From JAJFJD01 sp965228425 (GTDB lineage: Bacteria; Pseudomonadota; Alphaproteobacteria; UBA8366): 64,000 nucleotides of DNA. Position 1 is the stretch's first letter; each line of letters opens with the position of its first letter. The notes under the pieces were generated by a model. That model did not search any database. It saw only the letters and a list, made by a program, of their open reading frames with translations, and was not told the DNA's origin. Below, one piece after another: positions 34,280-43,293 of the stretch. The DNA lies in the NCBI GenBank assembly GCA_965228425.1, contig OZ245815.1, positions 2,542,001-2,606,000 of the forward strand, given 5' to 3'. A program made the position numbers and the translations under genes.

Positions 34280-35914
34280 TCACTCCGCCGCAGCGGCGGT
34301 TTTTGCCTCGAAACGGAAACCCTTGTATCCCTCGGCGACGACATCCTCGCAAATACGCCGGTAGACGCCGACGCCGCCGATATACGGCGTGAACAGGCGC
34401 GGCTTGCCGGGAATGTTGGCGCCCATATACCAGGAGTTGGCGCGCGGGAAGAGTGTCTTGTGTGCGGCTTCCTGAACGTGATCGACCCAGTCGTCCTCGG
34501 CGTCCACGGTCGGTTCCATCACGTCGAACCCTTTCTCGCGCATATGGACGATGCTGTCGGTAACGAAGTCCACATGCTGCTCGATGGACATGACCATGTT
34601 GCTCTTGACCGAAGGGCTGCCCGGCCCGGTGATCATGAACATGTTCGGAAAGGCTTCCGACATCAGCCCCAGATAGGTGCGGGGCCCCGCATACCATTTT
34701 TCCTTGAGCGCCTGATCGCGGCGGCCCCGGATGTCGACATTGAACAGCGTGCCGGTCATGGCGTCGAAGCCGGTTGCGAAGACGATGCTGTCGAAGGCGT
34801 ATTCCTGGCCGTTGGCGACAAGGCCGTCCGGCGTCATCCGCTCGATCGGCGCGCCGCTGATATCGACCAGATCCACGTTGTCGCGGTTGTAGGTTTCGAA
34901 ATACCCGCTGTCGACGCAGATCCGCTTGGTGCCGATGGGATAGGTCTTTGGCGCCAGCAGCTCGGCGGTCACCGGGTCCTTCACGATCGTCCGGATTTGG
35001 TTCCGCACGAATTCGGCGGCCGTGTCGTTGGCTTCCTGGCTTGTCAGGATGTCGTTGAACGAGCCGAGAAAAATCGTCCCGCCGACCTTCCAGCGTTCCG
35101 CGAACACCGCCTGGCGCTCTTCCTCGCTGACGGAAAGTGCGGGCTTGTCGTTCAGGTCTTTCAGGCTGCCATGGCCGGAATAGCGCATTTCCTCGCGCTT
35201 CGCCGGGTACACGTCTTTCCAAGACCGTTCGTATTCCTCGGTCATCGGGACGTTGCGCGACGGCAGAGAGTAGTTCGGCGTGCGTTGGAAGACCGTAAGA
35301 TGCGCGGCCTCCTGCGCCAGCACCGGAATGGCCTGGATGCCGGATGAGCCGGTGCCGATGACGGCGATCCGTTCGCCGCTGAAGTCGACCTTCTCATGCG
35401 GCCAGTTGCCGGTGTGGAAGGTGCGGCCCTTGTAATCATCTAAGCCCTCTAAATCCGGGACCTGCGCCGTGGAAATACAGCCGGTCGCCATGATGAAGAA
35501 CTGCGTGTAAACGCGTTCGCCGGAATCGGTTTCGACCGTCCAGCGGCGCGCGCCCTCGTCGTAATGGGCGGCGGTCACCTCGACATTGAAGTCGATGTCC
35601 TTCCGCAGGTCGAAACGGTCGGCGACATGCTCGATATAGGCGAGGATTTGCGGCTGTGGCGAGAATTTCTCGCTCCATTTCCATTCCTGCTGCAGGTCTT
35701 CGTCGAAGGAATAGGAGTATTGCATGCTCTCCACGTCGCAGCGGGCACCGGGATAGCGGTTCCAGTACCAGGTGCCGCCGACATCGCCGCCACGCTCGAA
35801 CACCCGCGTGGACAGGCCCAATTGGCGGAAACGATGGAGAAGATAGAGGCCCGAGAATCCGGCGCCCACGATGACCGCGTCGACCGACGAGGATGCCTTG
35901 ACCTGCTCCGACAT
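34280..35914 (-). CDS. Flavin-containing monooxygenase, Baeyer-Villiger type
   Basis: The 544-residue protein has two Rossmann motifs, VIVGAGFSGLYLLHRFR for FAD and IAVIGTGSSGIQAIPVL for NADPH. The Baeyer-Villiger fingerprint YKGRTFHTGNWPHE lies between them, matching F-x-G-x-x-x-H-T-x-x-W-P with the first F replaced by Y. Length and the sequence GGTWYWNRYPGARCD also match type I BVMOs such as phenylacetone and cyclohexanone monooxygenase. It inserts oxygen next to a carbonyl to give an ester or lactone. It stands alone; the LeuCD-like pair ends 21 bases away on the opposite strand. The substrate is unknown. Confidence 0.92.
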   Translation of the reverse strand: MSEQVKASSSVDAVIVGAGFSGLYLLHRFRQLGLSTRVFERGGDVGGTWYWNRYPGARCDVESMQYSYSFDEDLQQEWKWSEKFSPQPQILAYIEHVADRFDLRKDIDFNVEVTAAHYDEGARRWTVETDSGERVYTQFFIMATGCISTAQVPDLEGLDDYKGRTFHTGNWPHEKVDFSGERIAVIGTGSSGIQAIPVLAQEAAHLTVFQRTPNYSLPSRNVPMTEEYERSWKDVYPAKREEMRYSGHGSLKDLNDKPALSVSEEERQAVFAERWKVGGTIFLGSFNDILTSQEANDTAAEFVRNQIRTIVKDPVTAELLAPKTYPIGTKRICVDSGYFETYNRDNVDLVDISGAPIERMTPDGLVANGQEYAFDSIVFATGFDAMTGTLFNVDIRGRRDQALKEKWYAGPRTYLGLMSEAFPNMFMITGPGSPSVKSNMVMSIEQHVDFVTDSIVHMREKGFDVMEPTVDAEDDWVDHVQEAAHKTLFPRANSWYMGANIPGKPRLFTPYIGGVGVYRRICEDVVAEGYKGFRFEAKTAAAAE

Positions 35915-36022
35915 GCATTCTTTCCTAACGGCTGCGTGCCGGACCCTGCCGCCGGCGCCTAGATCGCTAAGCTACCCAATTCGTCGGTATTTGTGAAATC
36001 CCCTCAAGGGATGACCCGACCG

Positions 36023-37198
36023 CTATCCGATCCGGTTCCGGCCCAGCGCATCCGGGTCCTGATAGAGGAAATCCGGTCCGAGCTGCGCGATTTCGGTGCA
36101 GCCGATCTGCGCCATGGTGAGTTCGACTTCGCGCTGCAGGATCGACATGGCCTTGGCCGCGCCGGTTTGGCCACCGGCGACCAGTCCGTACAGCGTCGGA
36201 CGGCCGAGAAAGATGAATTTAGCGCCGAGGCAGAAGGCGGTGACCACGTCCGATCCGCGCCGTACGCCGCCGTCCAGCATCAACGTCATGCGGCCGCCGA
36301 CCGCCGCGTCGATGGCCGGCAAGACGTCGATCGGCGAGGGCGCGCGGTCGAGCTGCCGCGCCCCGTGGTTCGAAACCATCAGGCCGTCGATCCCGATATC
36401 CGCCGCCCGGATGGCGTCGTCCGGCCGCATCACGCCCTTCAAGACCATGTTGCGCGGCCACAATTCGCGAAAGCGCTCGACGACACTCCAATCGAGGACG
36501 CCGTGGATTTGCCCGGCGACGAACTCGGCGAGTTCCTCCGCGCTCACCTCGCGTCCCACATAAGGCTCCCAGTTCGCCATGCGGGCGATGCCGTTCTGCA
36601 TGTAATTCTTGAACCAGAAGGGACGGCGTAATGCGTCGAGTTTGGAGCCGAGCGAAAGACGCAGGGGCCGTCCGAAGCCGTTGCGCCGGTTGCGTTCGCG
36701 GTTGGAACTAACCGGCACATCGACCGTGACGACCAGCGTCGAAAAGCCGAGGTCGGCGGCGCGGCGGATCATGTCTTCGGAGATCGATTTGTCCTTCGCG
36801 GTGTAGAGCTGATACCAGCCGTGCTCGGGCGCGACCCTGGCGAGATCCTCCATCTTCGCGGTCGCCGCGCCGGACATGATGAAGGGAATGTTGGTGTCGC
36901 GCGCCGCCGCCGCGAGCATCAGGTCGCCGCCCCAGTGGTAATTACCGATTCCACCGGTGGGCGCCACGCCGAACGGATGCGAATAAGTGCGGCCGAACAG
37001 CGGCGTTTCCTGATCGATGGTCGAGATGTCGACCATGTAGCGCGGCATCAACGGGTGTTTTCCGAAGGCGTCCTCGTTGACGGTCAGGCCCTTCTCATCG
37101 TCCGCGCCGCCTTCGATGAAATCATAGATCACCTTCGGCAGGCGTTTCTTGGCGAGTTTGCGCAGGTCGTCCAGGTTGATTGCGTCGTCGACGTTCAT
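36023..37198 (-). CDS. FMN-dependent alpha-hydroxy-acid oxidase/dehydrogenase (LldD-like)
   Basis: The 391-residue protein is a (beta/alpha)8 FMN enzyme of the L-lactate dehydrogenase/glycolate oxidase family: DAINLDDLRKLAKKRLPKVIYDFIEGGADDE at the N-terminus, PFGVAPTGG, LVVTVDVPVSSNRERNRRNGF, and the active-site block LMVSNHGARQLDRAPSPIDVLP, which holds the catalytic His and Arg. LDGGVRRGSDVVTAFCLGAKFIFLGRPTLYG binds the FMN phosphate. It oxidises 2-hydroxy acids to 2-oxo acids. No lactate permease or regulator is adjacent. The gene is followed by the divergent class IV aminotransferase, which acts on 2-oxo or amino acids, so a link is conceivable. Confidence 0.92.
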   Translation of the reverse strand: MNVDDAINLDDLRKLAKKRLPKVIYDFIEGGADDEKGLTVNEDAFGKHPLMPRYMVDISTIDQETPLFGRTYSHPFGVAPTGGIGNYHWGGDLMLAAAARDTNIPFIMSGAATAKMEDLARVAPEHGWYQLYTAKDKSISEDMIRRAADLGFSTLVVTVDVPVSSNRERNRRNGFGRPLRLSLGSKLDALRRPFWFKNYMQNGIARMANWEPYVGREVSAEELAEFVAGQIHGVLDWSVVERFRELWPRNMVLKGVMRPDDAIRAADIGIDGLMVSNHGARQLDRAPSPIDVLPAIDAAVGGRMTLMLDGGVRRGSDVVTAFCLGAKFIFLGRPTLYGLVAGGQTGAAKAMSILQREVELTMAQIGCTEIAQLGPDFLYQDPDALGRNRIG

Positions 37199-37330
37199 AT
37201 CGGGCCTCTAGGGGGTCTTCCGGTGGGACTCTTGAGCATTGAAGCATCGCGCGATTTTTCGCGGCGGGCAACTCGGCGGTGTATTGTGACGCGTCCGCAG
37301 CCCGGCAGGACGATTGGCAAGGAACGAGGA

Positions 37331-38257
37331 ATGCCCGAAACGCACAGCACCCATGACAGCGATCATGACGCCCGGAACGACGACATCAAGATCTACGTGA
37401 ATGGGGAGATCGTCCATAAGGATGAAGCGAAGGTGTCGGTCTACGATTCCGGCTTCATGCTGGGCGACGGCGTTTGGGAAGGATTGCGCCTGTATGACGG
37501 GACGTGGGCATTCCTGGACGAGCATCTGGACCGGTTATACGAGGCCGCGAAGGCCATTGATCTCGACATCGGTCTGACGCCGGCGGAACTGACGGCGGCG
37601 TTGGAAGCGACCCGGCATGCCAATGATATGACGACCGACGCCCATGCCCGGCTGATGGTCACGCGCGGCCGTAAGGCGAAACCGTTCCAGCATCCCCATC
37701 TCTCGCAATGGGGGGCGACCATCGTCATCATCATCGAGCATTCCGCGCCGGCGAAATCGCTGCTGCAGAAGGGCATCAAACTCGCCACTGTCCCGCAGGT
37801 GCGCGGATTACCGATGTCGCAGGACCCGAAACTGAATTCGCACTCCAAGCTGAACTGCATCATCGCCTGCATCCAGGCCGACAAGGCGGGTGCCGACGAA
37901 GGGCTGATGCTCGACCCGCATGGATTCGTGAACACGACGAACGCCTGCAACTTCTTTATCGTGCGAAAGGGCGAGGTGTGGACGTCGACCGGCGACTACT
38001 GCATGAACGGCATCACCCGGCGCAAGGTGATCGAGCTTTGCCGCGCCAACGACATCCCGGTGTTCGAGCGGAACTACTCGTTGGTCGACACCTACGGTGC
38101 CGACGAAGCGTTCCTGACCGGCACCTTCGGCGCGCAAACCCCGGTGCGCGAGATCGACGGCCGCCTGATCGGCGATGGCGAGCCCGGCCCGGTCTTCTGG
38201 CGCATCCGCGAGCTCTATGCCGACCTCGTCAAGCGGACCTGCGGCGGTGCGTGCTAA
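37331..38257 (+). CDS. Class IV PLP-dependent aminotransferase
   Basis: The 308-residue protein has the fold-type IV pattern: IYVNGEIVHKDEAKVSVYDSGFMLGDGVWEGLRLYDG, ARLMVTRGRK, a PLP lysine region DPKLNSHSKLNCIIACIQA (Lys167, or alternatively Lys173) and a phosphate-binding end MLDPHGFVNTTNACNFFIV with GEVWTSTGDYCMNGITRRKVIELC. This family contains branched-chain aminotransferases, D-amino-acid aminotransferase and amine transaminases. The ATG at 37331 follows AAGGAACGAGGA; a much longer in-frame start upstream runs through the neighbouring gene. The exact amino acid or amine cannot be deduced. Confidence 0.87.
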   Translation: MPETHSTHDSDHDARNDDIKIYVNGEIVHKDEAKVSVYDSGFMLGDGVWEGLRLYDGTWAFLDEHLDRLYEAAKAIDLDIGLTPAELTAALEATRHANDMTTDAHARLMVTRGRKAKPFQHPHLSQWGATIVIIIEHSAPAKSLLQKGIKLATVPQVRGLPMSQDPKLNSHSKLNCIIACIQADKAGADEGLMLDPHGFVNTTNACNFFIVRKGEVWTSTGDYCMNGITRRKVIELCRANDIPVFERNYSLVDTYGADEAFLTGTFGAQTPVREIDGRLIGDGEPGPVFWRIRELYADLVKRTCGGAC

Positions 38258-38284
38258 GCTGCAGCCAAAAGGAGAATACAGCAC

Positions 38285-39169
38285 ATGAAACTGACCCTGC
38301 TCGGTACCGGCACCCCGACACCCTCCCTGAAGCGCATGAGTTCCAGCTATCTCATCGAGATCGGCGACGACGTCATCCTGTTCGACCATGGACCGGGTGC
38401 GCATCACCGGCTGCTGGAGACGGGCAAGGAGGCGGTGGATGTGACGCATCTGTTCTTTACGCATCTGCATTATGACCACTGCTCGGACTATGTGCGGCTG
38501 ATGCTGAACCGCTGGGACCAGGGCGGCGGGATCGTCCCGGATTTGAAGGTCTACGGGCCGCGTGGCACCGAGCATATGAACGAAAGGCTGTTCGGCGAGG
38601 ACGGGGCCTACACGCTCGATATTCGCGCGCGCATCGAACTCGAGCCGAGTATCGCCTACTACCGCACACGCGGCGGCACCGAGCCGCGCCCGCGGCCGAA
38701 CCCGATTGTCCAGGAGATCAAGGCGCATGATGTGATCGAGGGCAAGGATTGGAAGCTGACCGCCGTCAACGTGCCGCACGCCCAGCCGGTGATGATCTGC
38801 CTCGGTTTTCGGATCGACTGCGATGCGGGCAGCGTCGTCTATTCCGGCGATGCCGCGCCGTCGAAGACGCTGATCGGGTTGGCGGAGGGGGCCGACGTGC
38901 TGATCCACATGTGCCAGCGCATCTCGGGCACCCATCTGACCGAGGCGCAGCTGAAGTTCGGCTCCGGCCATAAGGAGGTCGCCGAGGTGGCGCAGGCCGC
39001 GGGCGTGAAGAACTGCGTGTTCAGCCACCTCACCGACCAGATGGACGCCCCCGGCGTGAAGGAACAGTTGCTGCGCGACATCCACGACATCTACGACGGC
39101 AACGCGATCTGGGCCGAGGATTTGCTCGAAGTGCCGATCCAGGGACCGGCGCCGCGGAAGTTGATCTAA
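38285..39169 (+). CDS. MBL-fold metallo-hydrolase (RNase Z-like branch)
   Basis: The 294-residue protein starts MKLTLLGTGTPTPSLKRMSSSYLIE and has the metal motif FFTHLHYDHCSDY with His60, His62, Asp64 and His65. Further metal ligands are in VNVPHAQPV, VVYSGDAAPSKTLIG and CVFSHLTDQ. This arrangement is that of the RNase Z/arylsulfatase-like subgroup with two zinc ions. It is not clearly tRNase Z itself, since the flexible arm is not apparent. The gene starts 27 bases after the aminotransferase with AAGGAG upstream, so the two are likely one transcript. The stop is followed by a short repeat region. Confidence 0.85.
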   Translation: MKLTLLGTGTPTPSLKRMSSSYLIEIGDDVILFDHGPGAHHRLLETGKEAVDVTHLFFTHLHYDHCSDYVRLMLNRWDQGGGIVPDLKVYGPRGTEHMNERLFGEDGAYTLDIRARIELEPSIAYYRTRGGTEPRPRPNPIVQEIKAHDVIEGKDWKLTAVNVPHAQPVMICLGFRIDCDAGSVVYSGDAAPSKTLIGLAEGADVLIHMCQRISGTHLTEAQLKFGSGHKEVAEVAQAAGVKNCVFSHLTDQMDAPGVKEQLLRDIHDIYDGNAIWAEDLLEVPIQGPAPRKLI

Positions 39170-39197
39170 CAGCGGCTACGCTTGGATTAGAAATAGT

Positions 39198-39223
39198 GTC
39201 ATTCCCGCTTTCGCGGGAATGAC
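39198..39223. repeat. REP-like palindrome GTCATTCCCGC/GCGGGAATGAC
   Basis: Perfect 11-base arms flank a TTTC loop. The same core palindrome recurs at 48483-48502, and a variant at 48534-48553. It lies between the metallo-hydrolase and enolase-superfamily genes, whose ends converge. A partial copy of the second repeat family, CCCTGAGCCTGTCGAAG, follows at 39249-39265. It could serve as a bidirectional transcription end, but no T-run follows. Confidence 0.8.
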
Positions 39224-39248
39224 GGTGTGGACTGATACATTCACCTCG

Positions 39249-39265
39249 CCCTGAGCCTGTCGAAG
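39249..39265 (+). repeat. Single copy of the CCTGAGCCTGTCGAAG repeat
   Basis: The 17-base element matches one arm of the inverted pair at 48387-48461. I recall this unit as common in alphaproteobacterial intergenic regions, often paired with the ATTCCCGC palindrome, as here. Confidence 0.7.
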
Positions 39266-39327
39266 CATTTGTCCGCAACGCAGTTGCCGCGTGGGTGGGC
39301 GGGCTGTCGGGAGGCAATGGGCACGAC

Positions 39328-40419
39328 TCACTCCGAAACCAGCGTGTCCTTCAAGGCATCCCAGTTCGGCTCGAAGCCGATGCCGGGCTTGTCGGGCACC
39401 GGCATCTTGTTGTCCTCGGGTTCGGGCGCGCCGGTGAAGGCGATGGACTCCATATGCGTCGTGCCGAGATGCAGCTCCACATAGGTGCCGTTCATCAGTC
39501 CGGCCATCAGATGCACGTTCAGCGTCGGCCAGCCGGCGCCGTTGGCCATCGGCAGGTTATGCGCTTGCGCCATGTGGCCGATTTTGCGCGCCTCGGTGAA
39601 GCCGCCGCAATAGATGACGTTCGGCTGCACGATGTCGAGCGACTGATGCTCGAAGAACTCGCGGAAGCGCCAGCGGCTGCCTTCCATCTGCCCGGCGGCG
39701 AGCGGGATGTCGATGTGGCGGCGCAGGTCGGCGAGCGCGCGGGCGTCGTTCTGCAGCACCGGTTCCTCGAACCAGGAGAGATTGCAGTCCGCCACCGCGC
39801 GCGCCAAGTGCCGCGCCTCCATTTCGGTCAGCTTGTAGTTGGCGTCGATCATCAGCTCCACGTCGTCGCCGATGGTGTCGCGCACCGCGCGGATGCGGCG
39901 CACGTCTTCCTGCCAGCCGCCGGAACAGGCGGCCTCCATCTTCAGCCGCGGCACACCCTGCCGGGCGAACATCGAGGCGCATTCGACCAACTGGTCGCGG
40001 TCGTAATGCAGGTTGCCGAAGGTGACGTAGGTCGGCGCGTGGTCGCGGAAGCCGCCCATCATCTGCGCGATGCTTTGACCGCTGGTCTTGCCCGCGATGT
40101 CCCAGCAGGCGATGTCGAAGGCCGACAGCGCGTTGGAGATGACGCCGGTGAACGCCCGGCCGTTCAGTTTCTTCCACACTCGGTGATGGATCGCCTCGGT
40201 ATCGCGCGGGTCCATGCCCATGACCATGTCGCGCAGATCGGTTTCGAGGGCGGTGACGATGGCCGGCACCAGGAACGACCCGGTGATGCCCCAGCCTTCG
40301 ATCCCGTTGTCGGCCGCGACCTTGCAGACCACGACCTTGCGCGTCGAAATCGAATCGTCGATCAACGGCACGTAGATCGGGAATTCGTGGATGCTGGCGG
40401 TGACGGACTCGATCTTCAT
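39328..40419 (-). CDS. Mandelate racemase/muconate lactonizing enzyme family (enolase superfamily)
   Basis: The 363-residue protein has the enolase-superfamily two-domain form: an N-terminal capping domain starting MKIESVTASIHEFPIYVP, then FDIACWDIAGKTSGQSIAQMMGG and, in the barrel, LMIDANYKLTEMEARHLARA (metal Asp), SWFEEPVLQND (metal Glu) and DIVQPNVIYCGGFTEARKIG. Near the end GAGWPTLNVHLMAGLMNG occupies the place of the catalytic His. These enzymes abstract a proton next to a carboxylate, giving dehydratases, racemases or cycloisomerases. It is the last gene of the five-gene minus-strand operon; the acid substrate is probably made by upstream members. Confidence 0.88.
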   Translation of the reverse strand: MKIESVTASIHEFPIYVPLIDDSISTRKVVVCKVAADNGIEGWGITGSFLVPAIVTALETDLRDMVMGMDPRDTEAIHHRVWKKLNGRAFTGVISNALSAFDIACWDIAGKTSGQSIAQMMGGFRDHAPTYVTFGNLHYDRDQLVECASMFARQGVPRLKMEAACSGGWQEDVRRIRAVRDTIGDDVELMIDANYKLTEMEARHLARAVADCNLSWFEEPVLQNDARALADLRRHIDIPLAAGQMEGSRWRFREFFEHQSLDIVQPNVIYCGGFTEARKIGHMAQAHNLPMANGAGWPTLNVHLMAGLMNGTYVELHLGTTHMESIAFTGAPEPEDNKMPVPDKPGIGFEPNWDALKDTLVSE

Positions 40420-40462
40420 GGGGTGGGTTCCTTTCGGGAGGTCGTAGCGGCGGGGCGGCGGT

Positions 40463-41458
40463 TCAGGTCGCGGCGCAGGCTTCGATGGCGGCGGCGAATT
40501 TCGCCTTCGCGCCGGGGCCGCGCGCGAAGGGGCTGATGATCGGCAGGTCGATCCCGGACGCGCGATACGCCTCCAGCTTGTCGCGGCATTGCGCGGGCGT
40601 GCCGGCGACGCTGGTCGCGTCGATCATCGCGTCGCTGACGGCCCGCACCGCCGCGTCGCGGTCGGCCCGCGCCCAGGCCGCCGCGATGGCCGCCGCTTCC
40701 TCGGGAAAGCCGTGCTCGGCGATGAGTTGGTTGTACCGGGGAAAGAAGCCCGCATAGAAGGCGAGGCCGGGCCGCATGCTGTCGCGCGCCTCGTCGCGCG
40801 AGTCGGCGACGGCGGTGGGCAGCAGCGAACTGACCACCACGTCGGCCGGATCGCGTCCGGTACGCGTGGCGCCCTCGGCAATGTGCTCTCTTACCTGTGC
40901 ACCGGTGTGCAGCGTGCTGCGCGTCAGGATGACGCCGTCGGCGATCTCGCCGCAGAGCGCCGTCATCTTGGGGAAGACAGCGGCGACGTAGATCGGAAGG
41001 TCGGCGCGGTGCGGCGTGAACCAAAGATCGAAATTCTCGATCCGCACCGTCACGCCGTCGTGCTGCACCTCGCCGTCCCGCAACAGGGTGCGGATGATCG
41101 CCACGCTATCGCGGATTCTGGAAAGCGGTTTGCCGTAGGGGACGCCGTGCTCGGGTTCGACCTGCACCTTGTGGCTCGACCCGAGGCCCAGGATGAACCG
41201 GCCGTCCGACAGGTCGTCGACGGTGGCCGCGGCCATCGCGATGGTGGGGATCGATCGCACGAAGACGCTCGAGATCGCGGTGCCGAGCTGGATCTTGGAT
41301 GTTTGCATCGCGCAGCCGGCGAGGGTGGCGAACTGGTCGCCGCCATGCCCTTCGGCTACCCACGCGGAGTCGTAGCCGAGCGATTCCGCAAGCTGCACGC
41401 AGTCGACGATCTCGCGGGCCGTGGGGCCGCCGGAAAATGCGATGCCGATCCGGGTCAT
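40463..41458 (-). CDS. LLM-class flavin-dependent oxidoreductase
   Basis: The 331-residue protein has the luciferase-like barrel in the form of F420-dependent methylene-H4MPT reductase-like enzymes: MTRIGIAFSGGPTAREIVD, GYDSAWVAEGHGGDQFATLAG, IQLGTAISSVFVRSIPTIAMAAATVDDLSDGRFILGLG and PIYVAAVFPKMTALCGEIADGVIL. Near the end SVAGTPAQCRDKLEAYRASGID is also standard. The start codon overlaps the stop of the upstream deacetylase gene by 4 bases, so it is translationally coupled. It belongs to the amidase/deacetylase operon and may act as a monooxygenase on a cyclic amide, as RutA does with uracil, although no RutA-type partners are present. Confidence 0.87.
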   Translation of the reverse strand: MTRIGIAFSGGPTAREIVDCVQLAESLGYDSAWVAEGHGGDQFATLAGCAMQTSKIQLGTAISSVFVRSIPTIAMAAATVDDLSDGRFILGLGSSHKVQVEPEHGVPYGKPLSRIRDSVAIIRTLLRDGEVQHDGVTVRIENFDLWFTPHRADLPIYVAAVFPKMTALCGEIADGVILTRSTLHTGAQVREHIAEGATRTGRDPADVVVSSLLPTAVADSRDEARDSMRPGLAFYAGFFPRYNQLIAEHGFPEEAAAIAAAWARADRDAAVRAVSDAMIDATSVAGTPAQCRDKLEAYRASGIDLPIISPFARGPGAKAKFAAAIEACAAT

Positions 41459-42363
41459 GGTTCTTGCTGCGCCAAGAACGCATCCGCGATGTCGCCGGCG
41501 GTCGCGCTCCAGACGCCGTCCATCGCCATAACGCCCGCGAGGGCTTCATCGAGATAGCGGATGCGGTGCGGCATGCCGAGCAGCCAGGGGCGGATGCCGA
41601 GGGTCAGCATGCGGCCGCTTTCCCGGCCCTCGGTGCAGAGCCGTTCCGCGGCGTCGCGCACGAAGCCGGGATAGCGATGCGTCCCGAGCTGGCGCAGCCA
41701 GAGCAACTGCGCGTCGTCCAGATCGCAGTGATAGGGCAGGGAGACCAGCGGCGTCTTCGTCGTCATCGGGTAAGGCTGGTCGTCGTTCGGCCAGTCGGCG
41801 ATGTAGCGGAACCCCGCCTCGGCCACGAGGCCCGGCGTGCGCGGCGTTTCGCCGAAGTCCTGGCCGATCCAGCCGCGCGGGGCTTCGCCGGTGGCTTCGG
41901 CGACCGTATCGCGCGACTCTTCGATGAAGGCGCGTTCCTCCGCCTCGGTCATGCGGCTGGTGATCATACGGGTCGAGTGGCTGCCGTGGGCCGCGAACTC
42001 CCAGCCGCGTTCCTTGAACCGCGCGACCAGCGACGGATAGCGGCGGCAGGCCTCGGAGTTGGCGGCGACCGTCACCTGGATGCCGTGCTTGTCGAGCGCG
42101 TCCATCAGCCGGAACACGCCGATCCGGTTGCCGTACTCGCGGATCGAGTAGGTCTGGTCGTCGGGAAAGAAGTCGGCGATGACGTTGCGGTAGCGCGGGT
42201 CGCGGAAGGCGTCCTCCGGCGGGTCGTATTCCCAGTATTCGAAATGCAGCACGACGCAGAGCGCCAGCGCCGCGTCGCCGGGCCAGACGATGCGCGGGCG
42301 GTCTGGGATCGGCGCGTAGCGGTAGAGGTCGTGGTCCATGCCACGGTGCGGGGTGAGGGGCAT
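41455..42363 (-). CDS. Polysaccharide deacetylase family protein, PuuE-like (first paralogue)
   Basis: The 302-residue NodB-fold protein has ADFFPDDQTYSIREYGNRIGVFRLMDALDKHGIQVTVAANSEACRRYP, GWEFAAHGSHSTRMITSRMTEAEE, GWIGQDFGETPRTPGLVAEAGFRYIADW and PYHCDLDDAQLL. The order and the Y-G-N-R-x-G-x-x-R block match PuuE-type allantoinases rather than extracellular chitin deacetylases. No signal peptide is present, so it is cytoplasmic. The gene directly abuts the second, related deacetylase gene with no spacing. Hydrolysis of a cyclic ureide or amide is plausible; the two copies may be a heteromeric enzyme or act in sequence. Confidence 0.85.
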   Translation of the reverse strand: MPLTPHRGMDHDLYRYAPIPDRPRIVWPGDAALALCVVLHFEYWEYDPPEDAFRDPRYRNVIADFFPDDQTYSIREYGNRIGVFRLMDALDKHGIQVTVAANSEACRRYPSLVARFKERGWEFAAHGSHSTRMITSRMTEAEERAFIEESRDTVAEATGEAPRGWIGQDFGETPRTPGLVAEAGFRYIADWPNDDQPYPMTTKTPLVSLPYHCDLDDAQLLWLRQLGTHRYPGFVRDAAERLCTEGRESGRMLTLGIRPWLLGMPHRIRYLDEALAGVMAMDGVWSATAGDIADAFLAQQEP

Positions 42364-43269
42364 CTATCCCTCCTTCCGGTCGGCGAGATGGGCCTGCACG
42401 TCGTCCCAGGCGTGCTCGTAATACCAGTCGGCGATTTCTTCGCCGGTCGCCTTCCACACGCCGTCATGTGACAGGATGTAGCCGAGCGCGTCGTCGAGAT
42501 GTTTAAGCCGGTGCGGTTGGCCCATCATGTAGGGGTGCAGCGCGATACACATCACTCGGCCGCTTTCCGCGCCCTCGGCGTAGAGCGTGTCGAACTGGTC
42601 GCGGATCATGCGCGCCAGGTCGTCGCCCTCGAAGGCCTGGTAGTAGACGACCACGTCGTTCAGCTCCATCGAGTAGGGCACGGTAATCAACCGGCCGGTT
42701 TTCACGTTCATCGGGAAGGGCTGGTCGTCGTGATACCAGTCGCAGAAATATTTGATGCCGGCCTCGGCGACCAGGTCGGGCGTGTTCACCGTGTGCGACG
42801 CGGCGGGCGAGAAGAACCCGGCGAGCGGCCGGCCCGTCAGCCGCTTATAGCTCTCCACGCAATGCTGGATGATCGCCCGTTCCTCGTCCTCCGGCAGTCC
42901 CCAGTGATACTGCGTGTTGTAGATGCCGTGGCAGAAGTAATCCCAGTTGCGCGCCTCGCAGGCCTCGAAAATCTTGGGGTAGTGCTCAATCACGGACAGG
43001 TTCAGCGACACCGTGCAGCGCAGGTCGTGCTTGTCCATCACCTCGAACATGCGCCACAGGCCGACGCGGTTGCCGTAGTCGCGGACGCCGTAGCCCAGCA
43101 CGTCGGGATGTGGCATGCGGGGCCAGGGGTCGCGCACCCGCACCGGGTCTGGCAGGTATTCGTAATGCTCGATATTGGGGCAGACCCACAGCGCCACCCG
43201 CGCGTCATTCGGCCATTTCAGCGTCGGCCGTTCGACGATCGGCGAATAGGCGATCCGGTCCGGCTCCAT
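42364..43269 (-). CDS. Polysaccharide deacetylase family protein, PuuE-like (second paralogue)
   Basis: The 301-residue protein is a paralogue of the next gene. It shares YGNRVGLWRMFEVMDKHDLRCTVSLNLSVIEHYP, NWDYFCHGIYNTQYHWGLPEDEE, GFFSPAASHTVNTPDLVAEAGIKYFCDWYHDDQPFPMNVKTGRL and PYSMELNDVVVY. Around the second motif the usual H-G-x-x-x-x-R is H-G-I-Y-N-T-Q, so the two copies differ in an active-site loop and probably in substrate. It lies 24 bases after the acetamidase gene on the same strand. Cytoplasmic, no signal peptide. Confidence 0.85.
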   Translation of the reverse strand: MEPDRIAYSPIVERPTLKWPNDARVALWVCPNIEHYEYLPDPVRVRDPWPRMPHPDVLGYGVRDYGNRVGLWRMFEVMDKHDLRCTVSLNLSVIEHYPKIFEACEARNWDYFCHGIYNTQYHWGLPEDEERAIIQHCVESYKRLTGRPLAGFFSPAASHTVNTPDLVAEAGIKYFCDWYHDDQPFPMNVKTGRLITVPYSMELNDVVVYYQAFEGDDLARMIRDQFDTLYAEGAESGRVMCIALHPYMMGQPHRLKHLDDALGYILSHDGVWKATGEEIADWYYEHAWDDVQAHLADRKEG

Positions 43270-43293
43270 GCGCTTTCTCCCTGCAGGTTCCGC

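Noticed and set aside
39198..39223. Intrinsic terminator between the convergent genes
   Set aside because: The hairpin has no T-run on either side and recurs elsewhere, so it is better called a REP-like repeat.
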